From: an uncultured Blautia sp.
Lineage (GTDB): Bacteria; Bacillota; Clostridia; Lachnospirales; Lachnospiraceae
Assembly: GCA_937893675.1 (NCBI GenBank)
Contig: CALBGI010000068.1
Coordinates: 1 to 64,000 of the forward strand
DNA length: 64,000 nucleotides
Direction of reading: 5' to 3'
Shown: piece by piece, positions 17,018 to 25,781 of the stretch
Layout: each line of letters begins with the position of its first letter
Numbering within the stretch: position 1 is the stretch's first letter
Notes under the pieces: generated by a model
Told to the model about the DNA's origin: nothing
Databases searched by the model: none
The model's input: the letters and a program-made list of their open reading frames with translations, nothing else
Position numbers and translations under genes: made by a program

Positions 17018-18362
17018 ACATCTGTCTCCTTTTCAAATCTTTTTGGACGGGAGCGTTCAAAACCGCGTCCACAAAATCCGCTCCGCTCTCATCCACGATC
17101 ACAATCCTTGTCTCCAGCTCTCGTTCCAGATGCTCCGTTGTCACGTCATCCAGAAAAACATCCTCGCCGCTCCTCAGCATGTTGCAGGGCAGCAACAGCG
17201 CATCTCCCCGTATCCTGCCCGAAAGCTGTTCCCGCAAATCCTGCCCTGTCAAAAGTCCGGAAACGGTGATCGTCTCCCCGAAGAAACGATTTTCAACCGG
17301 GATGATCTCCACCTGCACACCCGGGAATTTCCTTTGGATCTTCTCCACACATTTCTGAATGTAGGGCGCCGCCAGACGTCCCGTGGCAATGGTCCGCTGC
17401 TCTTTTCGGTCGTCAGGACCAAGGCTTTCCAACGCCTCATCCACCTCATCCAGAAGAAGCCGCAGCATCCCCACACCGTTTTCCAGCTGCAGATATCCGT
17501 CATACTGCTCCTCCTCGGGAAGCTTTCGCCCCGCCAGAAGATACCATTCATCCGAAGCATGTACAAAATGAATGCCATGCCGCTTCATCATCACATCCTG
17601 CCAGCGGCAGATGCAGTCAAGCACCTGCTCCGCCTCCTCACCGGTGAAGGTCCGGAGCGGATAGAGCCCCTCCCGGAATTTGGTAAGCCCCACCGGCACC
17701 ACGGACACGCTCTGCAGCACCGGAGCATATTTCGCCAGCTTCTCAAGGCTGTACTCCAGCTCTTTTCCGTCATTCACACCGGGACACAGCACGATCTGCC
17801 CGTTCATGGCAATCCCCGCCTCATAAAGCTTGTCCACCTTCAAAAGCGCTTCCCCGGCAAAACGATTGTGCAGCATCTCACACCGAAGCCCGGGATTCAT
17901 GGTCTGAAAAGAAATATTAATGGGCGACAGATGAAAACGGATGATCCGCTCCACATCTTTGTCGCTCATGTTCGTAAGGGTCACATAGTTTCCCTGCAGA
18001 AAGGAAAGGCGGGAATCATCGTCCTTGAAATAAAGGGTTTCCCGCATTCCCGGCGGCATCTGGTCGATAAAGCAGAACATGCATTTATTCCGGCAGGACC
18101 GGTATTCGTCCATGAGACCATTCTCAAAGGACACGCCCAAATCCTCCTCATATTCTTTTTCCACCTCAAGCTCCCAGATTTCTCCGTCCGGCTTCTCTAT
18201 TTCAAGGACCACAAATTCGTCATTCATAAGATACCGGTAATCAAACACATCCTCCACCGGCTGCGCGTTGACAGACAGCAGCACATCACCCGGCATAAGC
18301 TCCAGTTCTTCTGCAATACTGCCCGGAAAAACCTCTGAAATCACATGTCTTTTTTCTTTCAT
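16980..18362 (-). CDS. PDZ-containing radical-SAM-like DUF512 protein
   Basis: A 460-residue soluble protein. The first 60 residues form a PDZ-like domain (V-F-P-G-S-I-A-E-E-L, L-M-P-G-D-V-L-L). It is followed by a radical-SAM-like cysteine set C-R-N-K-C-M-F-C-F and the DUF512 C-terminal region. The role is unknown, but the gene is routinely next to der in Clostridia, which points to ribosome- or RNA-linked chemistry. The start at 18362 has GGAG six bases before it and gives the family N-terminus; in-frame ATGs at 18398 and 18374 are weaker. Confidence 0.85.
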   Translation of the reverse strand: MKEKRHVISEVFPGSIAEELELMPGDVLLSVNAQPVEDVFDYRYLMNDEFVVLEIEKPDGEIWELEVEKEYEEDLGVSFENGLMDEYRSCRNKCMFCFIDQMPPGMRETLYFKDDDSRLSFLQGNYVTLTNMSDKDVERIIRFHLSPINISFQTMNPGLRCEMLHNRFAGEALLKVDKLYEAGIAMNGQIVLCPGVNDGKELEYSLEKLAKYAPVLQSVSVVPVGLTKFREGLYPLRTFTGEEAEQVLDCICRWQDVMMKRHGIHFVHASDEWYLLAGRKLPEEEQYDGYLQLENGVGMLRLLLDEVDEALESLGPDDRKEQRTIATGRLAAPYIQKCVEKIQRKFPGVQVEIIPVENRFFGETITVSGLLTGQDLREQLSGRIRGDALLLPCNMLRSGEDVFLDDVTTEHLERELETRIVIVDESGADFVDAVLNAPVQKDLKRRQMYEQTGSCDCGKA

Positions 18363-18544
18363 TCTCTGCTCCATATCAAAACGGGCACTTTTACCCATGG
18401 TTATTCGTTCTGTTGCCCTTCACTGCACTCGCAGCAGCGGGCCGAACTCCATTCCGGATCGCCTTATATAATGGAATGTCGGCCTACATTCTGCGGACAA
18501 TAATCTTATCATATCAATTCTCCGGACAAAAAGCAATAAATTCC

Positions 18545-18573
18545 TTGACGTAAATTACCCCGAATGATATAAA
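18545..18573 (+). promoter_or_regulatory. Sigma-A-type promoter of the PRPP synthetase gene
   Basis: TTGACG and TATAAA are separated by 17 bases, leaving a leader of roughly 90 bases. A second TATAAT lies closer to the gene at about 18640 without a convincing -35 box. Confidence 0.65.
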
Positions 18574-18668
18574 TGTAAAGAGACGTTATTTCCATGCAAG
18601 CAATAAAGTGGATTGATTACAAGGATTACTTTGACACTATAATCCAATAAACACTTAGGAGGAAAATT

Positions 18669-19841
18669 ATGCCGAATATTGAACTTCTGGAAAAATCCAT
18701 GCCTGTGGCTCCCATTCGTATTGCCGCTCTTGACGGTTGTCAGGAACTGGCACGCTCTGTGGACCGCAAGCTTGTAAAATTCCGTAAAGAACTGGTTTTC
18801 AGAAAACAGCTCAGCATCATTCCCCAGGGTTACAGCGAAGATACCTTCCTGGTCGGATGCGAATGTCCCCGTTACGGAACCGGTGAGGGCAAAGGCTACA
18901 TCAAGGATTCTGTCCGCGGTACGGACTTATATATTATGGTCGACGTGACAAACTACAGTCTCACCTACTCCGTGTGCGGCCACGAAAATCATATGTCTCC
19001 CGACAATCACTATCAGGATCTGAAGCGCATTATCTCCGCCGCTACCGGAAAGGCACACCGCATCAATGTCATTATGCCATTCCTGTACGAAGGCCGCCAG
19101 CACCGCCGCACCAAAAGAGAGTCTCTGGACTGCGCGCTGGCACTTCGCGAGCTGAGCGATATGGGTGTTTCCAATATCATCACCTTTGACGCTCATGACC
19201 CCAGAGTGCAGAACTCCGTTCCGCTGAACGGCTTTGACAACTTCTTTGCCACCTACCAGTTTTTGAAAGCGCTGGTAAAGAATGTTCCGAACTTCAAATT
19301 GGACAACGATCATCTGATGATCATCAGTCCGGATGAAGGCGCAATGTCCAGAGCCGTATATTTTTCCAATATCCTCGGCGTGGACATGGGCATGTTCTAC
19401 AAACGCCGCGACTATTCCACCATTGTCAACGGCAAGAATCCCATTGTTGCCCACGAATTTCTGGGCGCCTCCGTGGAAGGCAAGGATGTGGTCATCATCG
19501 ATGATATGATTTCCTCCGGCGAGAGTATGCTGGATGTTGCCCGCCAGCTGAAGGAGCGCAAGGCAGGCCGTGTATTCATCTGCACCACCTACGGTCTTTT
19601 CACAGACGGTCTGGACAAATTCGATGAATACTACGAGAAAGGCTGGCTTGACAAGGTCATCACCACCAACCTGAATTACCGCCCTGCAGAGCTTCTCACA
19701 AAGCCCTACTATGTGGAAGCAAACATGAGCAAATACCTGGCAAGCATCATCGACATCATCAACCACGATGTTTCCGTGGAAAAAGTCCGTTCCAGCAACG
19801 CCAAGATCATGGGACTCATGAAAAAAGTAAACAAAAAATAA
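18669..19841 (+). CDS. prs: Ribose-phosphate pyrophosphokinase, long clostridial form
   Basis: This 390-residue protein makes PRPP from ribose 5-phosphate and ATP for nucleotide, His and Trp synthesis. It has the PRPP-binding loop V-V-I-I-D-D-M-I-S-S-G near residue 279 and the F-D-A-H-D-P motif near residue 175. It is about 70 residues longer than the usual bacterial enzyme, mainly at the N-terminus, and the first catalytic-loop region differs (Y-E-G-R-Q-H-R-R-T-K-R-E). That is a known divergent Lachnospiraceae type. Start supported by TTAGGAGG. A strong terminator follows directly. Confidence 0.9.
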   Translation: MPNIELLEKSMPVAPIRIAALDGCQELARSVDRKLVKFRKELVFRKQLSIIPQGYSEDTFLVGCECPRYGTGEGKGYIKDSVRGTDLYIMVDVTNYSLTYSVCGHENHMSPDNHYQDLKRIISAATGKAHRINVIMPFLYEGRQHRRTKRESLDCALALRELSDMGVSNIITFDAHDPRVQNSVPLNGFDNFFATYQFLKALVKNVPNFKLDNDHLMIISPDEGAMSRAVYFSNILGVDMGMFYKRRDYSTIVNGKNPIVAHEFLGASVEGKDVVIIDDMISSGESMLDVARQLKERKAGRVFICTTYGLFTDGLDKFDEYYEKGWLDKVITTNLNYRPAELLTKPYYVEANMSKYLASIIDIINHDVSVEKVRSSNAKIMGLMKKVNKK

Positions 19842-19848
19842 CACATCA

Positions 19849-19884
19849 GGGGATGCTGCAAAAACAGCATCCCCCTTTTATTTA
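19849..19884. terminator. Bidirectional terminator between prs and pgeF
   Basis: GGGGATGCTG and CAGCATCCCC form a perfect 10-base stem with a short A-rich loop. TTTTATTT follows on the plus strand and a T-rich stretch on the minus strand. Confidence 0.88.
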
Positions 19885-20736
19885 CGATCTTGCAATTCCG
19901 AGAAACGCGCCAAGGTTTCCCCGTTTCCCCTTGGACGCTCGGTGGGAAAAAAGAAATTCCGGATTACAGCAGGTACAAAGATTCGGCATGGAAATATGCT
20001 CCGGCAAAATTCCCGCCTCCAAAAAGATAAGACGGTTAGCCTCCCACAGATTCAGCTGGAACTTTCCGTTGTCCTTCCTGTAAAAGAGGCTGTCCCACTG
20101 CTCCCGGGCAAAGCTCTTTTGGAATTCTTCTGCCACATCTTCGCTGACCTCATAGCACGCCTGACATATGGACGGCCCCACCGCAGCCAGGATATCCTCC
20201 GGTCTGGTCCCGTAGGCTTCTCTCATTTTTTGTACAGTCACAGCACCGATTTTTCCCACGGTGCCCCACCATCCGGAATGAGAAAGGCCCACGGCCCTAT
20301 GCACCGTGTCTACAAAATACAGCGGCACACAGTCCGCATAAAAAGTAGCCAGCACAAGCCCCGGCACATCGGTGATCATTCCGTCCACATCCTGGTAAGG
20401 TCTTGGTTTTGTGATGCCGTTCCCTCTGTCCGCCTCTCCCACAATACGCACATTGGTGGTATGCGTCTGGTCCGAGGTCACAAGATCCTCCATGGAAAAC
20501 CCCATGGCCCCCGAAAGGCGACGGTAATTTTCCCGCACATCCGCCTCCTCATCCCCTCTGGCAAAGCTCAGGTTCATGGAAGCGTACATCCCCTTGCTCA
20601 CTCCGCCCAGCCGGGTGCTAAAGCCATGGACTGCCCAGGGAATCTTTGAAAGCTTCGGATAGGTGAGAAAGGTCACCCCGTTCTTTTCATTTACTGTCAT
20701 TTTTTCTTTTGTTTCATCCTGCCAGATGATCTGCAT
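19882..20736 (-). CDS. pgeF: Peptidoglycan editing factor / laccase-domain protein PgeF
   Basis: This 284-residue protein of the YfiH/DUF152 group is described elsewhere as purine nucleoside phosphorylase/adenosine deaminase and as a peptidoglycan editing factor. Family motifs are present: H-G-F-S-T-R-L-G-G-V-S, T-S-D-Q-T-H, Y-A-D-C-V-P and H-S-G-W-W-G, with the metal ligands His and Cys inside the last three. The ATG at 20736 is best placed relative to GGGGA; two upstream ATGs are possible. It overlaps or abuts the end of yraN. Confidence 0.9.
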   Translation of the reverse strand: MQIIWQDETKEKMTVNEKNGVTFLTYPKLSKIPWAVHGFSTRLGGVSKGMYASMNLSFARGDEEADVRENYRRLSGAMGFSMEDLVTSDQTHTTNVRIVGEADRGNGITKPRPYQDVDGMITDVPGLVLATFYADCVPLYFVDTVHRAVGLSHSGWWGTVGKIGAVTVQKMREAYGTRPEDILAAVGPSICQACYEVSEDVAEEFQKSFAREQWDSLFYRKDNGKFQLNLWEANRLIFLEAGILPEHISMPNLCTCCNPEFLFSHRASKGKRGNLGAFLGIARS

Positions 20737-20753
20737 ACGCATTTCCCCTTTTT

Positions 20754-21119
20754 TCAAAAACACGCCTCAAAGGCATCCGGGATCCAGGTCACCTCATCGC
20801 CGTCAAAGGCCACGACGTCAAAGCGGCAGCTCGTATCAAAGCCAGACGCCTGTGCGGCAAGATACCAGGCAGCCACTTTTGTGAGCGTGCGCTGTTTTCG
20901 GATATCCACCGCCTGCAAAGCGCTCCCCTGCTGCCCGCTGCGGCGGTATTTCACCTCCACAAACACCAGGGTTTCTCCATCTTTTGCGATCAGATCGATC
21001 TCCCCGGTACGGCATCGATAATTGCGCGCTACCATGCGCAGTCCCTGTCCCTCCAGAAATCGGGCGGCCTTTTCCTCATAGACAGCCCCAATCTGCCTTT
21101 TGTTCTGTTTTGTACTCAG
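20754..21119 (-). CDS. yraN: YraN/UPF0102 family endonuclease-like protein
   Basis: This is a small protein of the UPF0102 group with a restriction-endonuclease-like fold. The motif G-E-I-D-L-I-A followed by F-V-E-V-K-Y-R is intact. The first in-frame ATG is at 21035, but the conserved family N-terminus (G-A-V-Y-E-E-K-A-A-R-F-L) is encoded upstream of it, down from a TAG at about 21128. The only plausible initiator there is CTG at 21119, with AGGAAG just before it, giving 121 residues, the usual family length. Function is unsettled; the gene is a fixed neighbour of rnhB. Confidence 0.8.
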   Translation of the reverse strand: MSTKQNKRQIGAVYEEKAARFLEGQGLRMVARNYRCRTGEIDLIAKDGETLVFVEVKYRRSGQQGSALQAVDIRKQRTLTKVAAWYLAAQASGFDTSCRFDVVAFDGDEVTWIPDAFEACF

Positions 21120-21182
21120 TACTTCCTACATCCTTCTTTTTTTGTGTGGGTGTCTTTTGTAAATTCCAAAAGCCAGGATCTC

Positions 21183-21941
21183 TCAGACAAAATTCTTAAT
21201 AAAAGAAGCACGATGTATGGGGCTTGGCCCATATTTTTTCAGAGCCTCGATATGAGCGGCTGCCCCATAGCCCTTGTTAGAGGCAAATCCATATTCCGGC
21301 ATCACCTTGTCGTACTCCTCCATCATCCGGTCCCTGGTAACCTTCGCCACAATACTGGCCGCTGCAATGGAGATACTTTTGGCATCTCCCTTGATGATCG
21401 GCACCTGGGGCAGGGTAATGCCCGGAATCGTCACCGCATCATTCAAAAGCACCTGGGGCTGTACCGACAGACGGCTCACAGCCTGGCGCATTGCCTCATA
21501 GGTGGCATTCAGGATATTGATCTCGTCAATACGCGCCGGGGAAGCCATACCGATCCCCACCGACACGGCCTCCGCCAAAATCACATCGTAAAGTTCTTCC
21601 CGCTTCTTCGCAGACAGCTTCTTGGAATCGTTCAAATACAGGATTTTGCAATCCTTCGGCAGGATAACCGCGCAGGCAACTACCGGCCCTGCAAGGGGTC
21701 CTCTGCCCACCTCATCAATGCCGCAGAGATATCCCAAATGCTCGTATTTTCTTTCGTAAGTCTTCATGGCTTCTGTGCGAAGCCGCTCCTTTTCCATATC
21801 CGCTTCTTTTTTGCGGTACTGTGCCAAAACCTTCTGCACACCGCTCCGGCTATCCGCCCCATACTGCTCATAAAGTCTCCGGTACTCCTCCGGCTCTGCG
21901 GATGCAAATTCCGCCCTGATTTCTCCGATTGTTTTCATCAT
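21183..21941 (-). CDS. rnhB: Ribonuclease HII
   Basis: The 252-residue enzyme cleaves RNA in RNA-DNA hybrids and removes misinserted ribonucleotides. Catalytic acidic residues are in G-I-D-E-V-G-R-G near residue 74 and in L-L-N-D-A-V near 167, and K-G-D-A-K-S-I-S-I-A-A-A-S-I-V-A-K-V follows. About 70 residues of N-terminal helical extension precede the catalytic domain, as in other Firmicutes. It lies 14 bases after ylqF. Confidence 0.95.
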   Translation of the reverse strand: MMKTIGEIRAEFASAEPEEYRRLYEQYGADSRSGVQKVLAQYRKKEADMEKERLRTEAMKTYERKYEHLGYLCGIDEVGRGPLAGPVVACAVILPKDCKILYLNDSKKLSAKKREELYDVILAEAVSVGIGMASPARIDEINILNATYEAMRQAVSRLSVQPQVLLNDAVTIPGITLPQVPIIKGDAKSISIAAASIVAKVTRDRMMEEYDKVMPEYGFASNKGYGAAAHIEALKKYGPSPIHRASFIKNFV

Positions 21942-21955
21942 CGCTCACTTCTTTT

Positions 21956-22822
21956 CTATACGAACGCTTCTTCTTTTGCTTCGCTTACCCATTCCAGCGT
22001 AATGCTCCCCAGGCGGCCGCTTCTGAAATCCTCAAAAAACAGATTGGACGCTCTGGCATAGTCAAGCTCCTCGCCCTTTTTGAGGCAGCCCCGCTCTCTC
22101 GCAATGGCCTCCAAAAGTTCCAGCGCTGTTCCTGCCTCCGAAATGCCGTAACGCTGTTCCAGGGCTCCCGGATAATGGGACGTCAGATACGCAATCAGTT
22201 TCAACGCCAGCTCCTCCAGGTTCAGGATATCATCCTTAATGGAGCCAATGCAGGCCAGACGCTCGCCCACCTGCGGATCCTCAAATTTCGGCCACAGGAT
22301 TCCCGGAGTGTCCAGCAGCTCCATGGCCTTATTGAGACGGATCCACTGCTTTCCTTTCGTCACTCCAGGGCGATTGCCTGTTTTGGCACAGGCCTTTCCC
22401 GCAAAGCTGTTGATAAAGGTGGATTTTCCCACATTGGGGATTCCGGCCACCATCGCGCGGATGGGACGGTTCTTGATTCCCCTTCTTCTGTCTCTCTCCA
22501 CCTTTTCCCTGCAGGCCTCCTGCACGGCCGTACCGATCACCTTCATGGCATTTCTGGTACGGGAGTCCAGTGCCACAACACCGAAGCCCTTTGCCTGAAA
22601 ATAGGCTTTCCAGCCTTCGGTCTGCTTCGCATCCGCCAGATCCGCCTTGTTCAGAAGGATCAGTCTCGCCTTGTTTTTTGCCAGCTCGTCAATATCCGGA
22701 TTCCTGCTGGAAAGAGGCACTCGCGCGTCCACCAGCTCGATCACCAGATCAATAAGCTTGATATCCTCCTGCATCTGACGTCTGGCTTTTGTCATATGTC
22801 CTGGGTACCACTGTACATTCAT
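21956..22822 (-). CDS. ylqF: Ribosome biogenesis GTPase YlqF/RbgA
   Basis: This 288-residue circularly permuted GTPase has N-K-A-D-L (G4) before the P-loop G-I-P-N-V-G-K-S-T (G1), then D-T-P-G (G3). It helps late assembly of the 50S subunit. The start at 22822 (M-N-V-Q-W-Y-P-G-H-M) gives the family N-terminus and has AAAGG upstream; an 18-codon extension upstream overlaps lepB and is unlikely. It follows lepB by 5 bases. Confidence 0.95.
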   Translation of the reverse strand: MNVQWYPGHMTKARRQMQEDIKLIDLVIELVDARVPLSSRNPDIDELAKNKARLILLNKADLADAKQTEGWKAYFQAKGFGVVALDSRTRNAMKVIGTAVQEACREKVERDRRRGIKNRPIRAMVAGIPNVGKSTFINSFAGKACAKTGNRPGVTKGKQWIRLNKAMELLDTPGILWPKFEDPQVGERLACIGSIKDDILNLEELALKLIAYLTSHYPGALEQRYGISEAGTALELLEAIARERGCLKKGEELDYARASNLFFEDFRSGRLGSITLEWVSEAKEEAFV

Positions 22823-22827
22823 AAGCT

Positions 22828-23436
22828 TTAACCTTTCATAAATCCAAATTTCTTCATGGGGGACAGGGTAAACCACAATTTCCCCACAATATAGCGCTTC
22901 TTTACCAGGCCGATATCTCCATAGCGGCTGTCCTCGCTGTTGTTGCGGTTATCTCCCAGCACAAAATATTCGTTGCTCTCCAGTGTGATGGGATCCTGCG
23001 CTGCGCCTGGATTGCTGATCGCAGGAAAATCCTTTCCTTCCCGGTAGGTTTTGCCGTCAATGAGGATCTGTCCGCCGCTTATCTGAATGGTTTCGCCGGG
23101 CAGACCAATGATCCTGCGGATGTGGAGCGCGGCATCGTCACTTGCATTCGTCTTAAACACAATGATATCTCCCCGCTTTGGGTCTGTCAGCTGATAGACT
23201 GCCCGATTCATAAAAAACCTGTCCCCGACGGAAATGGTGGGCTCCATGGCGCTCTCCTGCATGGTGACAGACTGAAACATCACGATTGCCACAAGCGCGG
23301 CAAACACAAGCGTCACTGCAATCTCAAACAAAAGCCGCAGGACATAGCGCACTTTATCGTTTTCCAGTTTTTCTCTGGCCTCAGCCACCGCCCGGTTTTC
23401 CCTCAGGCGCTGACGCCAGTCGCTTTTTTCTTCCAT
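22828..23436 (-). CDS. lepB: Type I signal peptidase with altered nucleophile motif
   Basis: The 202-residue membrane protein has one membrane segment (about 32-55) and the signal peptidase boxes. The usual catalytic S-M-x-P-T box reads Q-E-S-A-M-E-P-T here, so the position before Met is Ala63 and Ser62 stands one residue earlier. The general-base Lys87 (P-K-R-G-D-I-I-V-F) and the G-D-N-R-N-N-S-E-D-S-R-Y-G-D box are intact. Family members cleave signal peptides at the outer face of the membrane. The start at 23436 has AGGAG upstream. The gene follows rplS after a terminator-like hairpin. Confidence 0.88.
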   Translation of the reverse strand: MEEKSDWRQRLRENRAVAEAREKLENDKVRYVLRLLFEIAVTLVFAALVAIVMFQSVTMQESAMEPTISVGDRFFMNRAVYQLTDPKRGDIIVFKTNASDDAALHIRRIIGLPGETIQISGGQILIDGKTYREGKDFPAISNPGAAQDPITLESNEYFVLGDNRNNSEDSRYGDIGLVKKRYIVGKLWFTLSPMKKFGFMKG

Positions 23437-23457
23437 ATGCACTCCTGTATCTGAATG

Positions 23458-23492
23458 GAAAAAGAGGGACAATACCAAATGTTATTGTCCCT
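23458..23492 (-). terminator. Terminator/attenuator between rplS and lepB
   Basis: GGGACAATA pairs with TATTGTCCC across an 8-base loop, followed on the minus strand by TCTTTTT. It would lower the level of lepB and later genes relative to ribosomal protein L19. Confidence 0.75.
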
Positions 23493-23511
23493 GCCCTTTT
23501 CACCTATGAAA

Positions 23512-23859
23512 TTATCTCACCAGCTCTTTTACCTTAGCTGCTTTACCAACGCGGTCTCTCAGGTAATTCAGTTTTGCACGGCGAACTTTACCGCGGCGAA
23601 TAACCTCAACCTTTACTACGTTGGGGGAATGCAGCGGCCATGTCTTCTCAACACCAACACCGTTGGAGCTCTTTCTTACAGTGAAAGTCTCTCTGGTGCT
23701 TCCGCCCTGTCTCTTAAGGACAGTACCCTCAAAAATCTGGATTCTTTCACGGTTACCCTCTTTGATTCTTGCGTGCACTCTTACGGTATCCCCTACGCGA
23801 AACTCGGGTGCTTCTGCTTTGAGCTGTTCAGACTCAATGTTTCTGATAATTTCGTTCAT
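23512..23859 (-). CDS. rplS: 50S ribosomal protein L19
   Basis: At 115 residues it has the full length and signature of bL19: F-R-V-G-D-T-V-R-V-H, R-I-Q-I-F-E-G-T-V-L-K-R, T-F-T-V-R-K and G-V-G-V-E-K-T-W-P-L-H-S-P. It sits at the 30S-50S interface of the ribosome. A clear promoter lies about 80 bases upstream. It heads the series lepB, ylqF, rnhB, yraN and pgeF. Confidence 0.98.
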   Translation of the reverse strand: MNEIIRNIESEQLKAEAPEFRVGDTVRVHARIKEGNRERIQIFEGTVLKRQGGSTRETFTVRKSSNGVGVEKTWPLHSPNVVKVEVIRRGKVRRAKLNYLRDRVGKAAKVKELVR

Positions 23860-23930
23860 GTTATTCTCTCCTATTCTTCTGGATGTTCTTAATACTTATC
23901 ACGTAACAGAGGACCATCTTTTTCACAACG
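23860..23930 (-). ncRNA. rplS 5' leader, possible L19 autoregulatory leader
   Basis: The predicted 70-base leader holds GATGGTCC near its 5' part and AACATCC near its 3' part, which could form a small stem before the ribosome site. Leaders of this kind regulate L19 in some Firmicutes; the match here is weak. Confidence 0.35.
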
Positions 23931-23936
23931 TAAGTA

Positions 23937-23965
23937 ATTATACAATAGTCACAGGCTGATTGCAA
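23937..23965 (-). promoter_or_regulatory. Sigma-A-type promoter of rplS
   Basis: TTGCAA and a perfect TATAAT on the minus strand, spaced by 17 bases, about 80 bases before the rplS start. Confidence 0.8.
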
Positions 23966-23999
23966 GCACTTTTTTCACAGAGTTCTCTCTTTATCTCCC

Positions 24000-24875
24000 T
24001 TAACAGCAGATCACCTCACAGCCATCCTCCGTCACCAAAACAGTGACCTCCCACTGGGCGGAGGGCAGACCGTCCCTGGTGCGCACCGTCCAGCCGTCTT
24101 CCTCATCCGTATAGATTTCGCTCCCGCCCAGGTTTACCATAGGCTCAATGGTAAACATCATACCAGGCACCATGAGAACCCCGCTGTTCTCCTCGGATGT
24201 ATAGCTCACCCAGGGGTCTTCATGAAATTCCAGACCAACGCCGTGGCCGCCGATCTCCCGCACCACGGTGCATCCGTTTTCCAACGCATGCTGATGCACC
24301 GCATGCCCCATATTCCCAATGGGCGTCCAGGGCTTCACCATGGCAATGCCTCTGTCCATACACTCCTTCGCCACTTCGACCAGACGTTTTTTCTCAGGAC
24401 TCACCTCCCCGATGCAGAACATGCGGGAGGAATCTGAAAAACAGCCCTGGTAGATCGTGGACACATCCACATTGATAATATCCCCCTCCTTTAGGATCTG
24501 CTCCTCTGACGGAATTCCGTGGCACACCACTTCATTGACAGAGGTACACACGCTCTTCGGGAAACCGTTGTAGCCCAGCGGCGCCGGAATGCCTCCATGC
24601 TTCACCGTCTCCTCATGCACCCACCGGTCAATCTCTTCTGTGGAAATGCCAGGTCCGATATGGGTCTCCACATAATCAAGCACTGCAATATTGATCTTGC
24701 AGCTTTCCTTTATTTTTGCAATCTGCTCGTTTGTTTTTATCATTTCGTGCGTCGGAACCGCAAACCCCTTCTGTCTGTACTGCTCCAGCTTTTCATCAAA
24801 TGCCTCATGGCATTTTTTATATTTTTTCCCGCTGCCGCACCAGCAGGCGTCATTGCGTCCTAATTTTGCCGCCAT
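24000..24875 (-). CDS. map: Type I methionine aminopeptidase with N-terminal SEC-C zinc motif
   Basis: The 291-residue enzyme removes the initiator Met from new proteins. Residues 1-30 carry a SEC-C zinc-binding motif (C-W-C-G-S-G-K-K-Y-K-K-C-H), thought to dock to ribosomes. The catalytic pita-bread domain follows, with metal ligands in V-D-V-S, D-S-S-R, G-H-G-V-G, H-E-D-P and T-I-E-P. Start supported by AGGAGG. It begins 4 bases after the EamA transporter gene stops. Confidence 0.95.
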   Translation of the reverse strand: MAAKLGRNDACWCGSGKKYKKCHEAFDEKLEQYRQKGFAVPTHEMIKTNEQIAKIKESCKINIAVLDYVETHIGPGISTEEIDRWVHEETVKHGGIPAPLGYNGFPKSVCTSVNEVVCHGIPSEEQILKEGDIINVDVSTIYQGCFSDSSRMFCIGEVSPEKKRLVEVAKECMDRGIAMVKPWTPIGNMGHAVHQHALENGCTVVREIGGHGVGLEFHEDPWVSYTSEENSGVLMVPGMMFTIEPMVNLGGSEIYTDEEDGWTVRTRDGLPSAQWEVTVLVTEDGCEVICC

Positions 24876-24879
24876 TTTC

Positions 24880-25773
24880 TCATTCCTCCTGTCGTTTTTT
24901 CACATTCAAAAGCACGATCGCTCCCACTACCAGCGCCACTCCGGCAAAAGAAGCCCCGGTCATGGGTTCATGAAACACCAGAACCCCGGCGATGGTAGCT
25001 ACCACCGGTTCCACCGAGGCCATGATGGATGCCGAGCTCGCCTGCACATGGGACAGCCCCTCCGTATAAAAAAGATACGGCAGAACGGCAGTCACAAAGG
25101 CAGTCGCTATGATGAGTGCGCAAAGGCTCCCCCTGTTGGATGCCGCCAAAAATTTTGAGACAATATCTGCCGGCCTGCACACAAAGATGGCGCCAACGCC
25201 GCCGCACAAAAACGTATATGTAGTCACAGTGAGGGGACTGTATTTTCTCAGGACATACGTCCCAAGAATACTGTAAAGCCCATATCCAAATGCGGACAAA
25301 AGTCCAATCCCCACTGCCGCCGCAGAAATCCGGCCGCTCCCGCCAAGTCCCGTGACGAGAACACAGCCTGAAAATGCCATGACAAGCGCCAAAAGCTTCT
25401 TCCGGTTCATTTTTTCATGAAACAGTACCAGGGACATCAGCATTACCATCACCGGCGCAGTGTAAAGCAAAATTGCCGCCACAGACAGAGAGGCCATGGA
25501 CATGGCAGTAAAATAGCACACCGTAAACAACAGAATGCTGCCGATTCCCATCCCCAAAAACCATCCCATATCCCGCATGCGGATCCGGAGCCCTTTTTTA
25601 TTCCACAACAGGGAAACTGCAAGAAACAAAACCGCCGCCACCATAATGCGCAGAGACGCGATCTGAATGGAAGTAAATCCATAGGTTTCCAGCTCTCTCA
25701 CAAAAATCCCCATAATGCCCCAAAGGGTTCCCGCTGTCAATATCAATACCGGCGCCAACCGTTTCATACGCAT
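24880..25773 (-). CDS. EamA/DMT-family membrane transporter
   Basis: A 297-residue protein with about ten predicted membrane segments in two EamA repeats of roughly 140 residues each. The drug/metabolite transporter superfamily exports small metabolites or amino acids; the substrate cannot be read here. The second repeat contains E-P-V-V-A-T-I-A-G, a common EamA signature. The start is either M1 at 25773 or M3 at 25767, both near GGAG. It lies between a ZIP transporter gene and map on the same strand, with gaps below 10 bases. Confidence 0.85.
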   Translation of the reverse strand: MRMKRLAPVLILTAGTLWGIMGIFVRELETYGFTSIQIASLRIMVAAVLFLAVSLLWNKKGLRIRMRDMGWFLGMGIGSILLFTVCYFTAMSMASLSVAAILLYTAPVMVMLMSLVLFHEKMNRKKLLALVMAFSGCVLVTGLGGSGRISAAAVGIGLLSAFGYGLYSILGTYVLRKYSPLTVTTYTFLCGGVGAIFVCRPADIVSKFLAASNRGSLCALIIATAFVTAVLPYLFYTEGLSHVQASSASIMASVEPVVATIAGVLVFHEPMTGASFAGVALVVGAIVLLNVKKRQEE

Positions 25774-25781
25774 TCATCTCC

